This document shows, piece after piece, positions 1-7,278 of a stretch of 39,708 nt of DNA. Numbering within the stretch: position 1 is the stretch's first letter; each line of letters opens with the position of its first letter. Origin of the DNA: an uncultured bacterium (GTDB lineage: Bacteria; Actinomycetota; Coriobacteriia; Coriobacteriales; Eggerthellaceae); contig CALADF010000008.1 in the NCBI GenBank assembly GCA_937890835.1, positions 1 through 39,708 of the forward strand. Reading direction: 5' to 3'. A program made the translations under genes and the position numbers. The notes beneath the pieces are model-generated. The model did not search any database, had not been told where the DNA came from, and saw nothing but the letters and a program-made list of their open reading frames with translations.

Positions 1-66
1 GTTAAGCCTATCGAGGTTAATGTCACCCGCAAGGCGAAAAAGCCTCGTCCTAAGAAGAAGCGCTAA
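1..66 (+). CDS. yidC: C-terminal end of membrane insertase YidC (partial)
   Basis: Open from the first base in frame 1 to a TAA at 64-66, giving 21 residues that end in a very basic tail (RKAKKPRPKKKR). A lysine/arginine-rich cytoplasmic tail is typical of Gram-positive YidC/SpoIIIJ, which inserts membrane proteins and binds ribosomes through such tails. The identity rests mainly on position: yidC directly precedes jag in origin-proximal clusters. No domain of YidC is visible here, so this is a context call. Confidence 0.7.
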   Translation, partial: VKPIEVNVTRKAKKPRPKKKR

Positions 67-87
67 TCGTCTCGGCTTTTGTTATCG

Positions 88-115
88 AGGGAGTGTTTCA
101 CGTGAAACACTCCCT
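88..115. promoter_or_regulatory. parS site 1 inside a 28-bp palindrome
   Basis: The perfect 16-bp parS TGTTTCACGTGAAACA occupies 94-109. Six-base arms AGGGAG (88-93) and CTCCCT (110-115) extend the symmetry to 28 bp, followed by TTT. It lies 22 bases after the yidC stop, so it may also act as a weak terminator or attenuator ahead of jag. ParB binding to this sequence is established for bacterial chromosomes; the terminator role is inference. Confidence 0.93.
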
Positions 116-172
116 TTGTGTATATTCGACTTGCTTTGAGTCGGATCCGCTCCCATGGGAAAAGGAGGAAAG

Positions 173-715
173 ATGGCTGACGAGATGAATGTAGAGGAAG
201 TCGAGCAAGCGCCTGAGACCGAGGTCGTTGACGAGGAAGGCGCAGTCTCTGAAGAAATGCTCGATACGATTGCCGATACCGCGATCGCCGCTCTTCAGGA
301 TATCCTGAAGTACTTCAACGTTGGCGATGTCACTATTGATGAATACGAGGGCGATGAGGGCGAGCTGATTCTTGATATTACCGGCGATGACCTCGCTGTG
401 CTCATCGGCCGTCATGGTAAGACCCTCGATGCCCTGCAGTTCCTTGTTTCGGCGATTACGGTTCGCACCATCGGGTTCCGTTATCCTGTCGTGGTCGATG
501 TTGAAGGATACAAGAATCGTCAGCGTGAGAAACTCGAATCAATCGCTCGTTCTTCGGCGAACCGTGCTGTGTCTTTGGGAAGCAAAGTAAAGCTTCGTCC
601 GATGACGCCTTACGAGCGTCGTATCGTTCATATTTCTCTTCGCGACGATGTTCGTGTTACGACGGTATCCGAAGGGGAAGGCAGCTCTCGTCATGTAGTT
701 GTCGTGCCGGTGTAG
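173..715 (+). CDS. khpB: Jag/KhpB RNA-binding protein (KH and R3H domains)
   Basis: A 180-residue protein. The N-terminal ~50 residues are acidic (many E and D), followed by a KH-like region with the RNA-binding loop LIGRHGKTLDALQFL (about residues 77-91) and a C-terminal R3H-like region (PMTPYERRIVHISL, then GEGSSRHVVV near the end). Jag/KhpB is an RNA-binding partner of KhpA in Gram-positive bacteria, tied to cell-envelope and division gene control, and is classically encoded next to yidC as here. The start at 173 is preferred over the in-frame ATG at 155 because a strong ribosome binding site AAAGGAGG (161-168) sits 4 bases before it and lies inside the longer reading. The classical Jag_N domain is absent or replaced by the acidic stretch. 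Confidence 0.93.
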   Translation: MADEMNVEEVEQAPETEVVDEEGAVSEEMLDTIADTAIAALQDILKYFNVGDVTIDEYEGDEGELILDITGDDLAVLIGRHGKTLDALQFLVSAITVRTIGFRYPVVVDVEGYKNRQREKLESIARSSANRAVSLGSKVKLRPMTPYERRIVHISLRDDVRVTTVSEGEGSSRHVVVVPV

Positions 716-738
716 GCGATTTGCTTTTTCATTCCTCG

Positions 739-763
739 GGCTCGCTTTTAAGCGAGCCTTTTT
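739..763 (+). terminator. Intrinsic terminator after khpB
   Basis: Perfect 9-bp stem GGCTCGCTT (739-747) / AAGCGAGCC (750-758) followed by five T residues (759-763), 24 bases after the khpB stop. This separates yidC-khpB transcription from rsmG. Confidence 0.88.
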
Positions 764-819
764 CATTTCTCGTGTTTTCACTCGGAGGCGGCGCCAGTCT
801 TTAATTTTCGCGAATCAAT

Positions 820-1161
820 ATGATTCATTGTTTTGCAGATAGATCAATCCAGCTTCTTTGCAGGCTTTGAGTTCTTGAGTTGACCTCAGTGTGTCGGACG
901 GTGGAATTCGGGCTGTGTTTTTTTAATGTCATCGCTTGGGCTATAGTCTGGTAATACAGCTCGTCGTCGAAGGATTCGTGGTTCTTGCCCGGTTTTAAGA
1001 TCATTACCCAAGACGGTGCCGTCGATGGAAAGATGAAGGCTTTGGGCGAATTGCTGCATATTGCTGGAGTGCCGTGCGTGGTCATGTACTACGGGACCGA
1101 TGCGGTTTGTCGTAGGTTCTTTTTGTCTTACCTCAACATGCTCCTGCAGATCGGTGCATGA
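820..1161 (+). pseudogene. Broken small gene, family unknown
   Basis: One reading frame from an ATG at 820 to TGA at 1159-1161 is interrupted by TGA at 868-870 and TAA at 952-954. The 68 codons after the second stop read like a real folded protein (for example FLPGFKIITQDG and ALGELLHIAGVPCVVMYYG), and the stretch between the two stops is hydrophobic (CFFNVIAWAIVW). I read it as a decayed gene of about 113 codons; the ATG is only a possible start. The opposite strand has an 86-codon open frame over the same bases, but its composition looks like a shadow. I do not recognise the family. It fills the 470-base gap between khpB and rsmG. Confidence 0.5.
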
Positions 1162-1169
1162 GATGTTAG

Positions 1170-1175
1170 TATAGA
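1170..1175 (+). promoter_or_regulatory. Possible -10 element for rsmG
   Basis: TATAGA lies about 20 bases before the upstream TTG start of rsmG. No convincing -35 hexamer is visible at 16-18 bp. If used, the leader before the TTG at 1192 would be only about 10 bases. Confidence 0.35.
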
Positions 1176-1191
1176 TGCCTGTCGGTTTTTA

Positions 1192-1908
1192 TTGACTTCT
1201 TCTATTTCATCCTTACATAGAAAGCGGCTCAGGGGTCCCTTGGACGAACAGATTCAACAACAGCTCGATCGCTACCTCGAACTCGTTCTCGAGGTCAACA
1301 AGAGCATTAATTTGACTCGAATTGACTCGATCGAGCAGGCAAAGGTTCTCCATATCGAGGATTCCCTATCTGCTTTACCCGAACTTTGCGCCGCCCCTAA
1401 GGGTCTTTACGGGGATCTCGGCAGCGGAGGAGGTTTCCCGGGGATTCCACTGGCGATTGCCTCGGGTCGACGGACGGTGCTCGTTGATTCCGTTCAAAAG
1501 AAGATGAGAGCCCTTGAATCTGTCATTTCCGATCTGGGTCTTTCCGATCGCATTACCACTTACGCTGGTCGGATCGAAGACCTTGGATCTGAAAAAAGAT
1601 CTTCCTTTTCTGTCCTTACCGCGCGCGCCCTCTCTCGTCTAGATTCCCTTCTCGAGCTCTCCTCCCCTCTTTTAAAAAAGGGCGGCAGGTTGATCTGTTA
1701 CAAAGCCCGCACGGCTGACGAAGAGCTTGAATCGTCTCTTGCGATGCAGCACTTAGTTGGCATGGAGTTAGTTTCCCGCCGAAGCTTTATGCTGAGTGAC
1801 GGAGAGACGTTCCGCGAACTGCTTGTGTTTGAGAAAGTGGGTCGTTCTCAGATTAAGCTTCCTCGTCGTGTCGGTTTAGCTCAGAACAAACCAATTCAAC
1901 CTCGCTGA
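1192..1908 (+). CDS. rsmG: 16S rRNA (guanine-N7) methyltransferase RsmG
   Basis: A 238-residue protein of the GidB/RsmG family, which methylates N7 of G527 (E. coli numbering) in 16S rRNA using S-adenosylmethionine. Family signs are the N-terminal NKSINLTRI segment, the HIEDSL motif, the SAM-binding loop GDLGSGGGFPGIPLAIA (around residues 74-90), and VLTARALSRLDSLLELSSPLLKKGG. The start is uncertain: both candidates in this frame are TTG, at 1192 (no clear ribosome binding site, but it supplies the N-terminal residues the family usually has) and at 1240 (AGGGG five to six bases ahead, 222 residues). Loss of RsmG is known to give low-level streptomycin resistance in other bacteria. A parS lies 7 bases after the stop. 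Confidence 0.94.
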   Translation: MTSSISSLHRKRLRGPLDEQIQQQLDRYLELVLEVNKSINLTRIDSIEQAKVLHIEDSLSALPELCAAPKGLYGDLGSGGGFPGIPLAIASGRRTVLVDSVQKKMRALESVISDLGLSDRITTYAGRIEDLGSEKRSSFSVLTARALSRLDSLLELSSPLLKKGGRLICYKARTADEELESSLAMQHLVGMELVSRRSFMLSDGETFRELLVFEKVGRSQIKLPRRVGLAQNKPIQPR

Positions 1909-1914
1909 TTCAGA

Positions 1915-1930
1915 TGTTTCACGTGAAACA
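1915..1930. promoter_or_regulatory. parS site 2, upstream of parA
   Basis: Perfect TGTTTCACGTGAAACA, without extended arms. It sits between rsmG and parA, with its right end 19 bp before the putative parA -10 box (1949-1954), so it overlaps the region where the -35 element would be. ParB bound here could repress or modulate parAB; that part is inference. Confidence 0.95.
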
Positions 1931-1948
1931 ATGCTCAATCGGCTTTGG

Positions 1949-1977
1949 TATACTCGGATGGGTTCAGTAAGGAGGGG
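1949..1977 (+). promoter_or_regulatory. parA -10 box and ribosome binding site
   Basis: TATACT at 1949-1954 is a good -10 hexamer; no good -35 is present at 16-18 bp, where the sequence merges into parS. AAGGAGGGG at 1969-1977 is a strong ribosome binding site four bases before the GTG at 1981, which decides the parA start. Confidence 0.6.
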
Positions 1978-1980
1978 CTC

Positions 1981-2988
1981 GTGGGTTTTTTAGATGGCTT
2001 GAAGCGAGATAAAGGTGAGTCGCAGTCTCATGGTATGAACGACCGTGTTTCGAGCCAGACGACTGACGGTTCGTTCGATGAGGTGTCTTACACGTCTCGT
2101 GAGCCAGTTGATATCGAGTCTGTGGAAGTCCATGTTCGAGATGTTGCTCCTGAGATTCCCGATCAGTCAGAGATACGACCGATTAAATCTTACTTTGAAA
2201 AAGCTCCCGTTAAGCACGTCGTCGGGCAGACGAAGATCCTCGCTATCATTAACCAAAAAGGCGGCGTGGGTAAATCCACCACGGCGATCAATCTATCTGC
2301 CGCCCTCGGTGAGATGGGCAAGCAGGTTCTTCTTGTTGACCTTGATCCTCAGGGAAATGCATCAAGCGGTCTCGGTATCGAGAAAGCCGCGGTAAGTCAT
2401 TGCATCTACGACGTGCTCCTCAATGATGTCCCCATCGAAGATGTCATCATTCCCGACGTGTGTCCTGGGCTCGATATTGCGCCTGCGACAATTAATCTTG
2501 CGGGTGCTGAGGTTGAATTGGTATCGGAGATGGCTCGAGAGAATCGCCTTAAAGACGCGGTGTGCTCTATGCGCGGTCGTTATGATTACATTCTCATTGA
2601 TTGCCCGCCTTCGCTTGGTTTGTTGACGGTGAATGCATTTGTTGCAGCTGATAAGCTTTTGATCCCCATCCAATGTGAGTTCTATGCATTGGAAGGTGTG
2701 ACAAAACTTCTTGAATCAATGAAACGTGTCAAAACTCGCTTAAATCCATCTTTGGATATCTATGGCGTTCTTCTTACCATGTACGACAATCGAACAACGC
2801 TCTCTAAGCAGGTTGTGGATGAGGTGAGGGCGTATTTTGGGAAGATCGTCTTTAACACTCTTATTCCTCGTACGGTGAAGTTATCTGAGGCTCCGAGTTA
2901 TGGTCAGCCTATAACTCAGTATGATCCTCGCGGAAAAGGTTCTATTTCATATATCGAATTGGCTAAGGAAGTGATTAGTCGTGGCTAA
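1981..2988 (+). CDS. parA: Chromosome partitioning ATPase ParA (Soj)
   Basis: A 335-residue ParA/Soj ATPase that drives segregation of ParB-parS complexes. The deviant Walker A motif KGGVGKS is at residues 93-99, followed by VDLDPQGNASSGLG (Walker A' region) and DYILIDCPPSLGLLTVNA (Walker B); the C-terminal half contains the typical YGQPITQYDPRGKGSISY. The GTG start at 1981 is chosen from the ribosome binding site; an in-frame TTG at 1945 would add 12 residues but lies before the -10 box. The ~85-residue N-terminal extension before the ATPase core is longer than in Bacillus Soj and is polar, probably disordered. The stop overlaps the parB start by 8 bases, so the two are translationally coupled. 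Confidence 0.96.
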   Translation: MGFLDGLKRDKGESQSHGMNDRVSSQTTDGSFDEVSYTSREPVDIESVEVHVRDVAPEIPDQSEIRPIKSYFEKAPVKHVVGQTKILAIINQKGGVGKSTTAINLSAALGEMGKQVLLVDLDPQGNASSGLGIEKAAVSHCIYDVLLNDVPIEDVIIPDVCPGLDIAPATINLAGAEVELVSEMARENRLKDAVCSMRGRYDYILIDCPPSLGLLTVNAFVAADKLLIPIQCEFYALEGVTKLLESMKRVKTRLNPSLDIYGVLLTMYDNRTTLSKQVVDEVRAYFGKIVFNTLIPRTVKLSEAPSYGQPITQYDPRGKGSISYIELAKEVISRG

Positions 2989-4051
2989 AACAGGTAGAGG
3001 CGGCTTGGGCCGAGGCTTGAATTCCCTTCTTGGTGGAACATTTGAGTCCCCTGCTCCTGCTTCCCCCGCTCCAATGAGGGAACGTGTGAAGATAGACGCG
3101 GGTGAAACGCAGGTTTACAGTACGGGTTCTTCTGCTGACGAAAGGCTTTCTTATCAAGCTCCTCAGCAGCTGAGTGCGCCTGATCCTACGCCAGTTGCTT
3201 CTAGAAATGCTGAAGCCGAGCGCAAACCCCTTGATTTCAAGGAAATCATCGAGAAGAAGCTCGATGAAGTGCCTATTGACAGCATTAAACCTAATCCTGA
3301 TCAGCCGCGTACTAATTTCAAACGGGAGGAAATTGAGGAACTAGCGGCTTCTATTGAGAAGGACGGTCTCCTGCAGCCCATTCTCGTCAGGACGATGGAA
3401 GATGGTACCTATCAAATCGTCGCCGGAGAGCGTAGATGGCAGGCGTGCCGTTCTATTGGCTTGAAGTCTGTTCCAGTTCGTATTAAAGACGCTGATGATG
3501 ACACCGCTTTGGAATTGGCTCTTATCGAGAACATACAGCGGTCCGACCTCAACCCGATCGAGGAAGCTTACGGCTATCGTCGTCTGATGGAGCGTAGGCG
3601 CATGACACAAGCAGAAGTTGCCCAAGCTATGTCAAAGGGGCGGTCGACCGTTGCCAACGCGTTGCGACTTCTCGAATTGCCCGAAGAGGCTCAGCAACTT
3701 TTGTTCGAGGATAAAATCACGGCGGGTCATGCGCGTGCGATTCTCTCCATTCCGACAAAAGAAGGTCGCGAAACGCTTACGAGGAAACTGTCCGAGGATA
3801 AGATGAGCGTTCGTGAAGCGGAGTCTCTTGCACGACTGCTTGCAGGTAAAGGGACGAAAAACCCAACTCCTCGTCAGGCCATGCCTCCTGTTTACAAGTC
3901 AGCGGCGAAAACGTTACGTGAGGTTCTCGGTACAAATGTGCGGGTGAAGAGCTCTAAAGGGAAGAACAAGATTGAGATCGAATTCAAGGATGAGGATGAT
4001 CTCGCTCGCCTTCTGGAGGAGATGCTTGAAAAGAAAACCAGCGCGGAATAA
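2981..4051 (+). CDS. parB: Chromosome partitioning CTPase ParB (Spo0J)
   Basis: A 356-residue ParB. After a ~90-residue polar leader comes the N-terminal CTP-binding domain (PIDSIKPNPDQPRTNF, then GERRWQACRSIG = the GxxRxxA box, and ENIQRSDLNPIEEA), the helix-turn-helix DNA-binding domain (MTQAEVAQAMSKGRSTVANAL), and a C-terminal dimerisation segment rich in K and E. ParB loads at parS and spreads as a sliding CTP-bound clamp. The GTG start at 2981 overlaps the end of parA and has AAGGAAG about 9 bases upstream. The perfect parS sites in this window are its expected targets. Confidence 0.97.
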   Translation: MAKTGRGGLGRGLNSLLGGTFESPAPASPAPMRERVKIDAGETQVYSTGSSADERLSYQAPQQLSAPDPTPVASRNAEAERKPLDFKEIIEKKLDEVPIDSIKPNPDQPRTNFKREEIEELAASIEKDGLLQPILVRTMEDGTYQIVAGERRWQACRSIGLKSVPVRIKDADDDTALELALIENIQRSDLNPIEEAYGYRRLMERRRMTQAEVAQAMSKGRSTVANALRLLELPEEAQQLLFEDKITAGHARAILSIPTKEGRETLTRKLSEDKMSVREAESLARLLAGKGTKNPTPRQAMPPVYKSAAKTLREVLGTNVRVKSSKGKNKIEIEFKDEDDLARLLEEMLEKKTSAE

Positions 4052-4123
4052 TCAGTAAGCTATATCCCTCGGTTTGTCTACTTGCCTTTTCGGGGGAAAG
4101 TAGCACTTTGGTATATAAACCAA

Positions 4124-4159
4124 AAAGAGAAGACCGTTCATGCGAACGGTCTTCTCTTT
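4124..4159. terminator. Bidirectional terminator between parB and rlmN
   Basis: A perfect 16-bp stem, AAAGAGAAGACCGTTC (4124-4139) and its complement (4144-4159), with a 4-base loop ATGC. A-rich and T-rich ends on both sides fit termination from both converging genes. Confidence 0.9.
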
Positions 4160-4201
4160 GCATCTTAAGTCCATTGTCGAGTAAAAATAGACCCAAGGGA
4201 A

Positions 4202-4217
4202 TGTTTCACGTGAAACA
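4202..4217. promoter_or_regulatory. parS site 3, abutting the rlmN stop
   Basis: Perfect TGTTTCACGTGAAACA ending at the base immediately next to the last base of the rlmN stop codon (4218, minus strand). Together with the hairpin at 4124-4159 it fills the parB-rlmN gap. Confidence 0.95.
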
Positions 4218-5270
4218 TCACATGACTTTAAAGCTGTTTTTAAGTTGACCGCAAGCGCCGGCGATGTCCGAACCACGTGACTTACGAATGGTAGCTTCGA
4301 TATGGGCGTCTTCCAGCCCTTTCGCCCAGTCTTGAACGATCTCGCCTTTGGTTGCGCGATAAGGCGATCCTTGTATGTCGTTCATGGGGAGCAGGTTGAC
4401 GTGAACAAGGAGACCTCTGCAGAACTTCTTCAGAGCGGCGAGATCTTCATGTCCATCGTTGAATCCTTCGATAAGAAGGTACTCGAGCGTTACCCTTCGG
4501 TTGGTTTTTTCGATATAGGCAGATAACGCCGATTTCAACATAGGAAGCGTTTGGTTCCTCATGGTCGGCATGAGCTCGTCTCTTTTCTCTTTGATCGCAG
4601 AGTGCAGTGAAATTGCAAGAGTGAACTGCTCGGGTTCTTGGGCGAGTTGGTTGATTCCGTCGATAAGGCCGCAAGTCGATATGGTGATATGCCTCGCTCC
4701 AATTGATGGACCGTTTTGGTCGTTCAGGAATCGGAGGGCGGTGAGAAGCTCGTCGTAATTAAGGAAGGGTTCGCCTTGCCCCATTGCGACGAGATTTGAA
4801 ACCCTGTGGTTGAAATCGTTTTTGACCGCAATAATCTGATCGATCATCTCAGATGCGGTGAGATTGCGTGTGAAGCCCTCTTTTCCCGTTGCGCAAAATT
4901 CGCAACCCATGGGGCATCCAACTTGGGTTGAGAAGCAAACCGACAAACGGCCCTCTTCCCCTAATTCGGAAAAGCTGGGCATTCCGACTGTTTCGACGGT
5001 GTTTCCGTCTTCGAACTCGAGAATGTACTTCCTGGTTCCATCTCTCGAAGTTTGCTTGTCGATGATGTTGGGAGCATTGAGGGGGTGTTTTTCGCTCAAT
5101 GCATCGCGCAACGATTTGGGTAGATTGCTCATTTCGTCATAAGAGCACGCGAGGTGGGTATGTAGCCATTCGTATAGCTGCTTTGCTCTGAATTTCGGTT
5201 GACCGAGCTCGGAGATCACGTCCTCGAGTTCCTGCCGGCTCATTGTTCGTATGTTGTTTAACGGCTTCAT
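4218..5270 (-). CDS. rlmN: Dual-specificity rRNA/tRNA A-C2 methyltransferase RlmN
   Basis: A 350-residue radical-SAM enzyme that methylates C2 of A2503 in 23S rRNA and A37 in some tRNAs. The radical-SAM cysteines are in GCPMGCEFCATGKEGF (CxxxCxxC, about residues 115-130); MGQGEPFLNY and HITISTCGLIDGI follow as in the family, and the C-terminal ATIRKSRGSDIAGACGQL carries the methyl-carrying cysteine. Length is normal. The ATG start is preceded by AAGGA eight bases upstream. It runs opposite to its neighbours and converges on parB. Confidence 0.96.
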   Translation of the reverse strand: MKPLNNIRTMSRQELEDVISELGQPKFRAKQLYEWLHTHLACSYDEMSNLPKSLRDALSEKHPLNAPNIIDKQTSRDGTRKYILEFEDGNTVETVGMPSFSELGEEGRLSVCFSTQVGCPMGCEFCATGKEGFTRNLTASEMIDQIIAVKNDFNHRVSNLVAMGQGEPFLNYDELLTALRFLNDQNGPSIGARHITISTCGLIDGINQLAQEPEQFTLAISLHSAIKEKRDELMPTMRNQTLPMLKSALSAYIEKTNRRVTLEYLLIEGFNDGHEDLAALKKFCRGLLVHVNLLPMNDIQGSPYRATKGEIVQDWAKGLEDAHIEATIRKSRGSDIAGACGQLKNSFKVM

Positions 5271-5346
5271 TCTCCAGTTCCTTAATATCGATGGGATGCG
5301 TGATAACTATTATGCCTTATCAGGCGCTTGGTAGAACTTGTTTTGA

Positions 5347-5352
5347 TATACT
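5347..5352 (+). promoter_or_regulatory. Possible -10 box for ddl
   Basis: TATACT 41 bases before the chosen ddl start, in the gap between the divergent rlmN and ddl genes. A matching -35 is weak, so this is tentative. Confidence 0.4.
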
Positions 5353-5392
5353 CAACGAGTTATTCGCCATTATTCTCGAAGGGATGGTCGTT

Positions 5393-6334
5393 ATGTGCTC
5401 GTCCATTGATCCCCAGCAGATTAAAGTCGCCCTTTTATCAGGCGGTTCAAGCGGGGAACGTGAAATATCCCTCGCCTCAGGACGGGGTGCTTGCAGCGCT
5501 CTCCGTGAAGCTGGTTTTACCGTAGACTGTCTCGATCCTGCCTCTAAGGATGATTTGAAGAAGCTCATCGAAGGTTCTTATGATGTAGCTTTTCTCTGCT
5601 TACATGGTAGGAAAGGGGAGGATGGGGTTGTCCAAGGATTCCTCGAGCTTATCGGGCTCCCTTACACTGGATCCGGTGTGCTTGCTAGCGCGCTGGCGAT
5701 GGATAAAGCCCGAGCTAAGGCGTGTTATCTCGATTCGGGCATCCCCACGCCTCGTTCTATCACCATAACGAGTGAAAGCGAGCTAACTCCTTCTGAGATT
5801 ATCGATGAGCTTGGAAGCAAGTGCGTCGTGAAAGCTGCTACTGAAGGCAGTTCTCTTGGGGTGTTCATCGTTGAAGGGGAAGATGAGCTTTCTCAGGCGA
5901 TGAAGGAAGTCTTCGCGTATGATTCTCATGCCGTGATTGAAACTTATATTAAGGGGATTGAGCTTACGGCGGCTGTTTTGGGTAACGAAGATGCGGCTCC
6001 TCTGCCTTTGATCGAGATCGTTCCCCGTAACGCCTCCTACGACTTCGATTCAAAATATGCTCCCGGAGGCTGTGAGCATATCTGTCCCGCCCGTATCTCA
6101 GAAGAGATGACGGCTCGAATTCAATCGTACGCTGTCGCCGCTCATAAAGCACTTGGGTGCAGAGGTGTATCTCGTTCCGATTTCATTCTCGAAGAGGACG
6201 GAACGTTTTGGATGTTGGAAACCAACACGCTTCCCGGTATGACGAGCACTTCGCTTCTTCCCGATTCGGCGCAGGTTGCTGGCATATCTTTTCCCGAGTT
6301 GTGCACTAAGTTGATAGAGTTCGCCCTCTCGTAA
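5393..6334 (+). CDS. ddl: D-alanine--D-alanine ligase
   Basis: A 313-residue ATP-grasp ligase that joins two D-alanines for peptidoglycan precursor synthesis. It starts with the family N-terminus KVALLSGGSSGEREISLASG, contains HGRKGEDGVVQGFLELIGLPYTGSG, the ATP-binding KAATEGSSLGVFIV, and the C-terminal metal/ligand segment SRSDFILEEDGTFWMLETNTLPGMT. The reading frame is open much further upstream (to 5243), but that part is antisense to rlmN; ATG 5393 has AAGGG nine bases ahead and gives the expected length. ATG 5384 in the same frame is an alternative without proper spacing. Confidence 0.96.
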   Translation: MCSSIDPQQIKVALLSGGSSGEREISLASGRGACSALREAGFTVDCLDPASKDDLKKLIEGSYDVAFLCLHGRKGEDGVVQGFLELIGLPYTGSGVLASALAMDKARAKACYLDSGIPTPRSITITSESELTPSEIIDELGSKCVVKAATEGSSLGVFIVEGEDELSQAMKEVFAYDSHAVIETYIKGIELTAAVLGNEDAAPLPLIEIVPRNASYDFDSKYAPGGCEHICPARISEEMTARIQSYAVAAHKALGCRGVSRSDFILEEDGTFWMLETNTLPGMTSTSLLPDSAQVAGISFPELCTKLIEFALS

Positions 6335-6358
6335 GGATGAGATGACGGATGGCGTGAA

Positions 6359-6392
6359 AAAAAAGGATGTTTCACGTGAAACATCCTTTTTT
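6359..6392. terminator. Terminator hairpin containing parS site 4
   Basis: A perfect 34-bp palindrome: AAAAAAGGA (6359-6367), parS TGTTTCACGTGAAACA (6368-6383), TCCTTTTTT (6384-6392). The stem followed by a run of T on each strand has the form of a bidirectional intrinsic terminator between the convergent ddl and the membrane protein gene, while the core is a perfect ParB site. Confidence 0.9.
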
Positions 6393-6484
6393 AATTGGGA
6401 GACACTCTGGTTGCGCGAATGGCGAAAAGATGAAAAACGATTGTCGCGTATCTTGATGCGTGACAAAGCCGCTAGATTGCAGCC

Positions 6485-7123
6485 TTAAAACACACCGCAG
6501 GATTTCAGACCAAATACGGCCAAAGCGACTAAAGCGAAAATAAAAGCCCAGCTTACGATGTAGCAGCCTATGTTGCCCTTTCTTCCCTGCTCGATCATGC
6601 GCTCGTTCAAGGATCTCTTGCTCTTCATGATCGCGGTTCCCTTTGCTTTTGCGGGAAGTGGAACCATGGAATCGGAAACCCATTCTCCCTTCGAATCAAC
6701 AACACGATCGACGTCATCTTCGCTCAAATCTACGTTGGGTCGTTTTCCCTCTGCCATCAACGCGCCGACTTTTTCAACGTAAACGTCAAATGCCTCTTTG
6801 TTGCGTTTGTCGTATCCTATGACTGCCATTTCTCCCCAGTAATAACCAGGATCGGGGTGGTCGGTGTAAGCAACAAACGAAAGTAGCGCGATAATCTCGA
6901 AACCTCGTGCTTGGAGTATGCTCAATTTTCTCGAAAAAGACGCGTCGAAGAAACCGATGCGTTTGTCGAAACGGTTCACCAGCCATGCGCGATGTTCGCC
7001 GTTCTCCAATTCGATATCAACGCGGTATTTGTCGCCGACGAGGTTATCCGCCCCTAATAAAACGGCAGCGTCCTTCTTCGAGGGCGTGTCGAACGATTCG
7101 TATGTACCGAAATATTGATCCAT
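6485..7123 (-). CDS. Small membrane-anchored protein, function unknown
   Basis: I do not recognise a family. The protein (212 residues from ATG 7123) has a soluble acidic N-terminal part with a possible beta-rich core (DKYRVDIELENGEHRAWLVN; YYWGEMAVIGYDK), a lysine/arginine-rich linker, and one C-terminal transmembrane segment (NIGCYIVSWAFIFALVALAVFGL) at the very end, as in tail-anchored proteins. An in-frame ATG at 7135 adds MGTH but touches its own AAGGG; GGGGA five bases before ATG 7123 fits better. It has its own promoter and converges on ddl. Confidence 0.75.
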   Translation of the reverse strand: MDQYFGTYESFDTPSKKDAAVLLGADNLVGDKYRVDIELENGEHRAWLVNRFDKRIGFFDASFSRKLSILQARGFEIIALLSFVAYTDHPDPGYYWGEMAVIGYDKRNKEAFDVYVEKVGALMAEGKRPNVDLSEDDVDRVVDSKGEWVSDSMVPLPAKAKGTAIMKSKRSLNERMIEQGRKGNIGCYIVSWAFIFALVALAVFGLKSCGVF

Positions 7124-7155
7124 GTGAGTCCCCATCCCTTGCCTCGTTGTTAGCG

Positions 7156-7184
7156 CGTATACTGTCAGTTCACGTGAAAATCAA
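7156..7184 (-). promoter_or_regulatory. Promoter with a parS-core palindrome in the spacer
   Basis: On the minus strand, TTGATT (7184-7179) and TATACG (7161-7156) are separated by exactly 17 bases. The spacer contains TTCACGTGAA, the central 10 bp of parS. It would drive the membrane protein gene at 6485-7123. The site differs from full parS at its outer bases, so ParB binding is doubtful. Confidence 0.6.
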
Positions 7185-7278
7185 ACGATGCGAAATACAG
7201 CACGCCGAACGTGCTGGTAAGTTGTGAACCTTTTGACAGCATGGTAACCGAGCTGCGGAAGATATCGAGGAAGTACTT

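Noticed and set aside
825..1085. An 86-codon minus-strand gene between khpB and rsmG
   Set aside because: No ribosome binding site or familiar motif; the plus-strand reading is more protein-like, although broken.
5243..5392. An N-terminal extension of ddl by 50 codons
   Set aside because: It overlaps the rlmN start in antisense and lies upstream of a better ribosome binding site; D-Ala-D-Ala ligases begin at the KVALLSGG strand.
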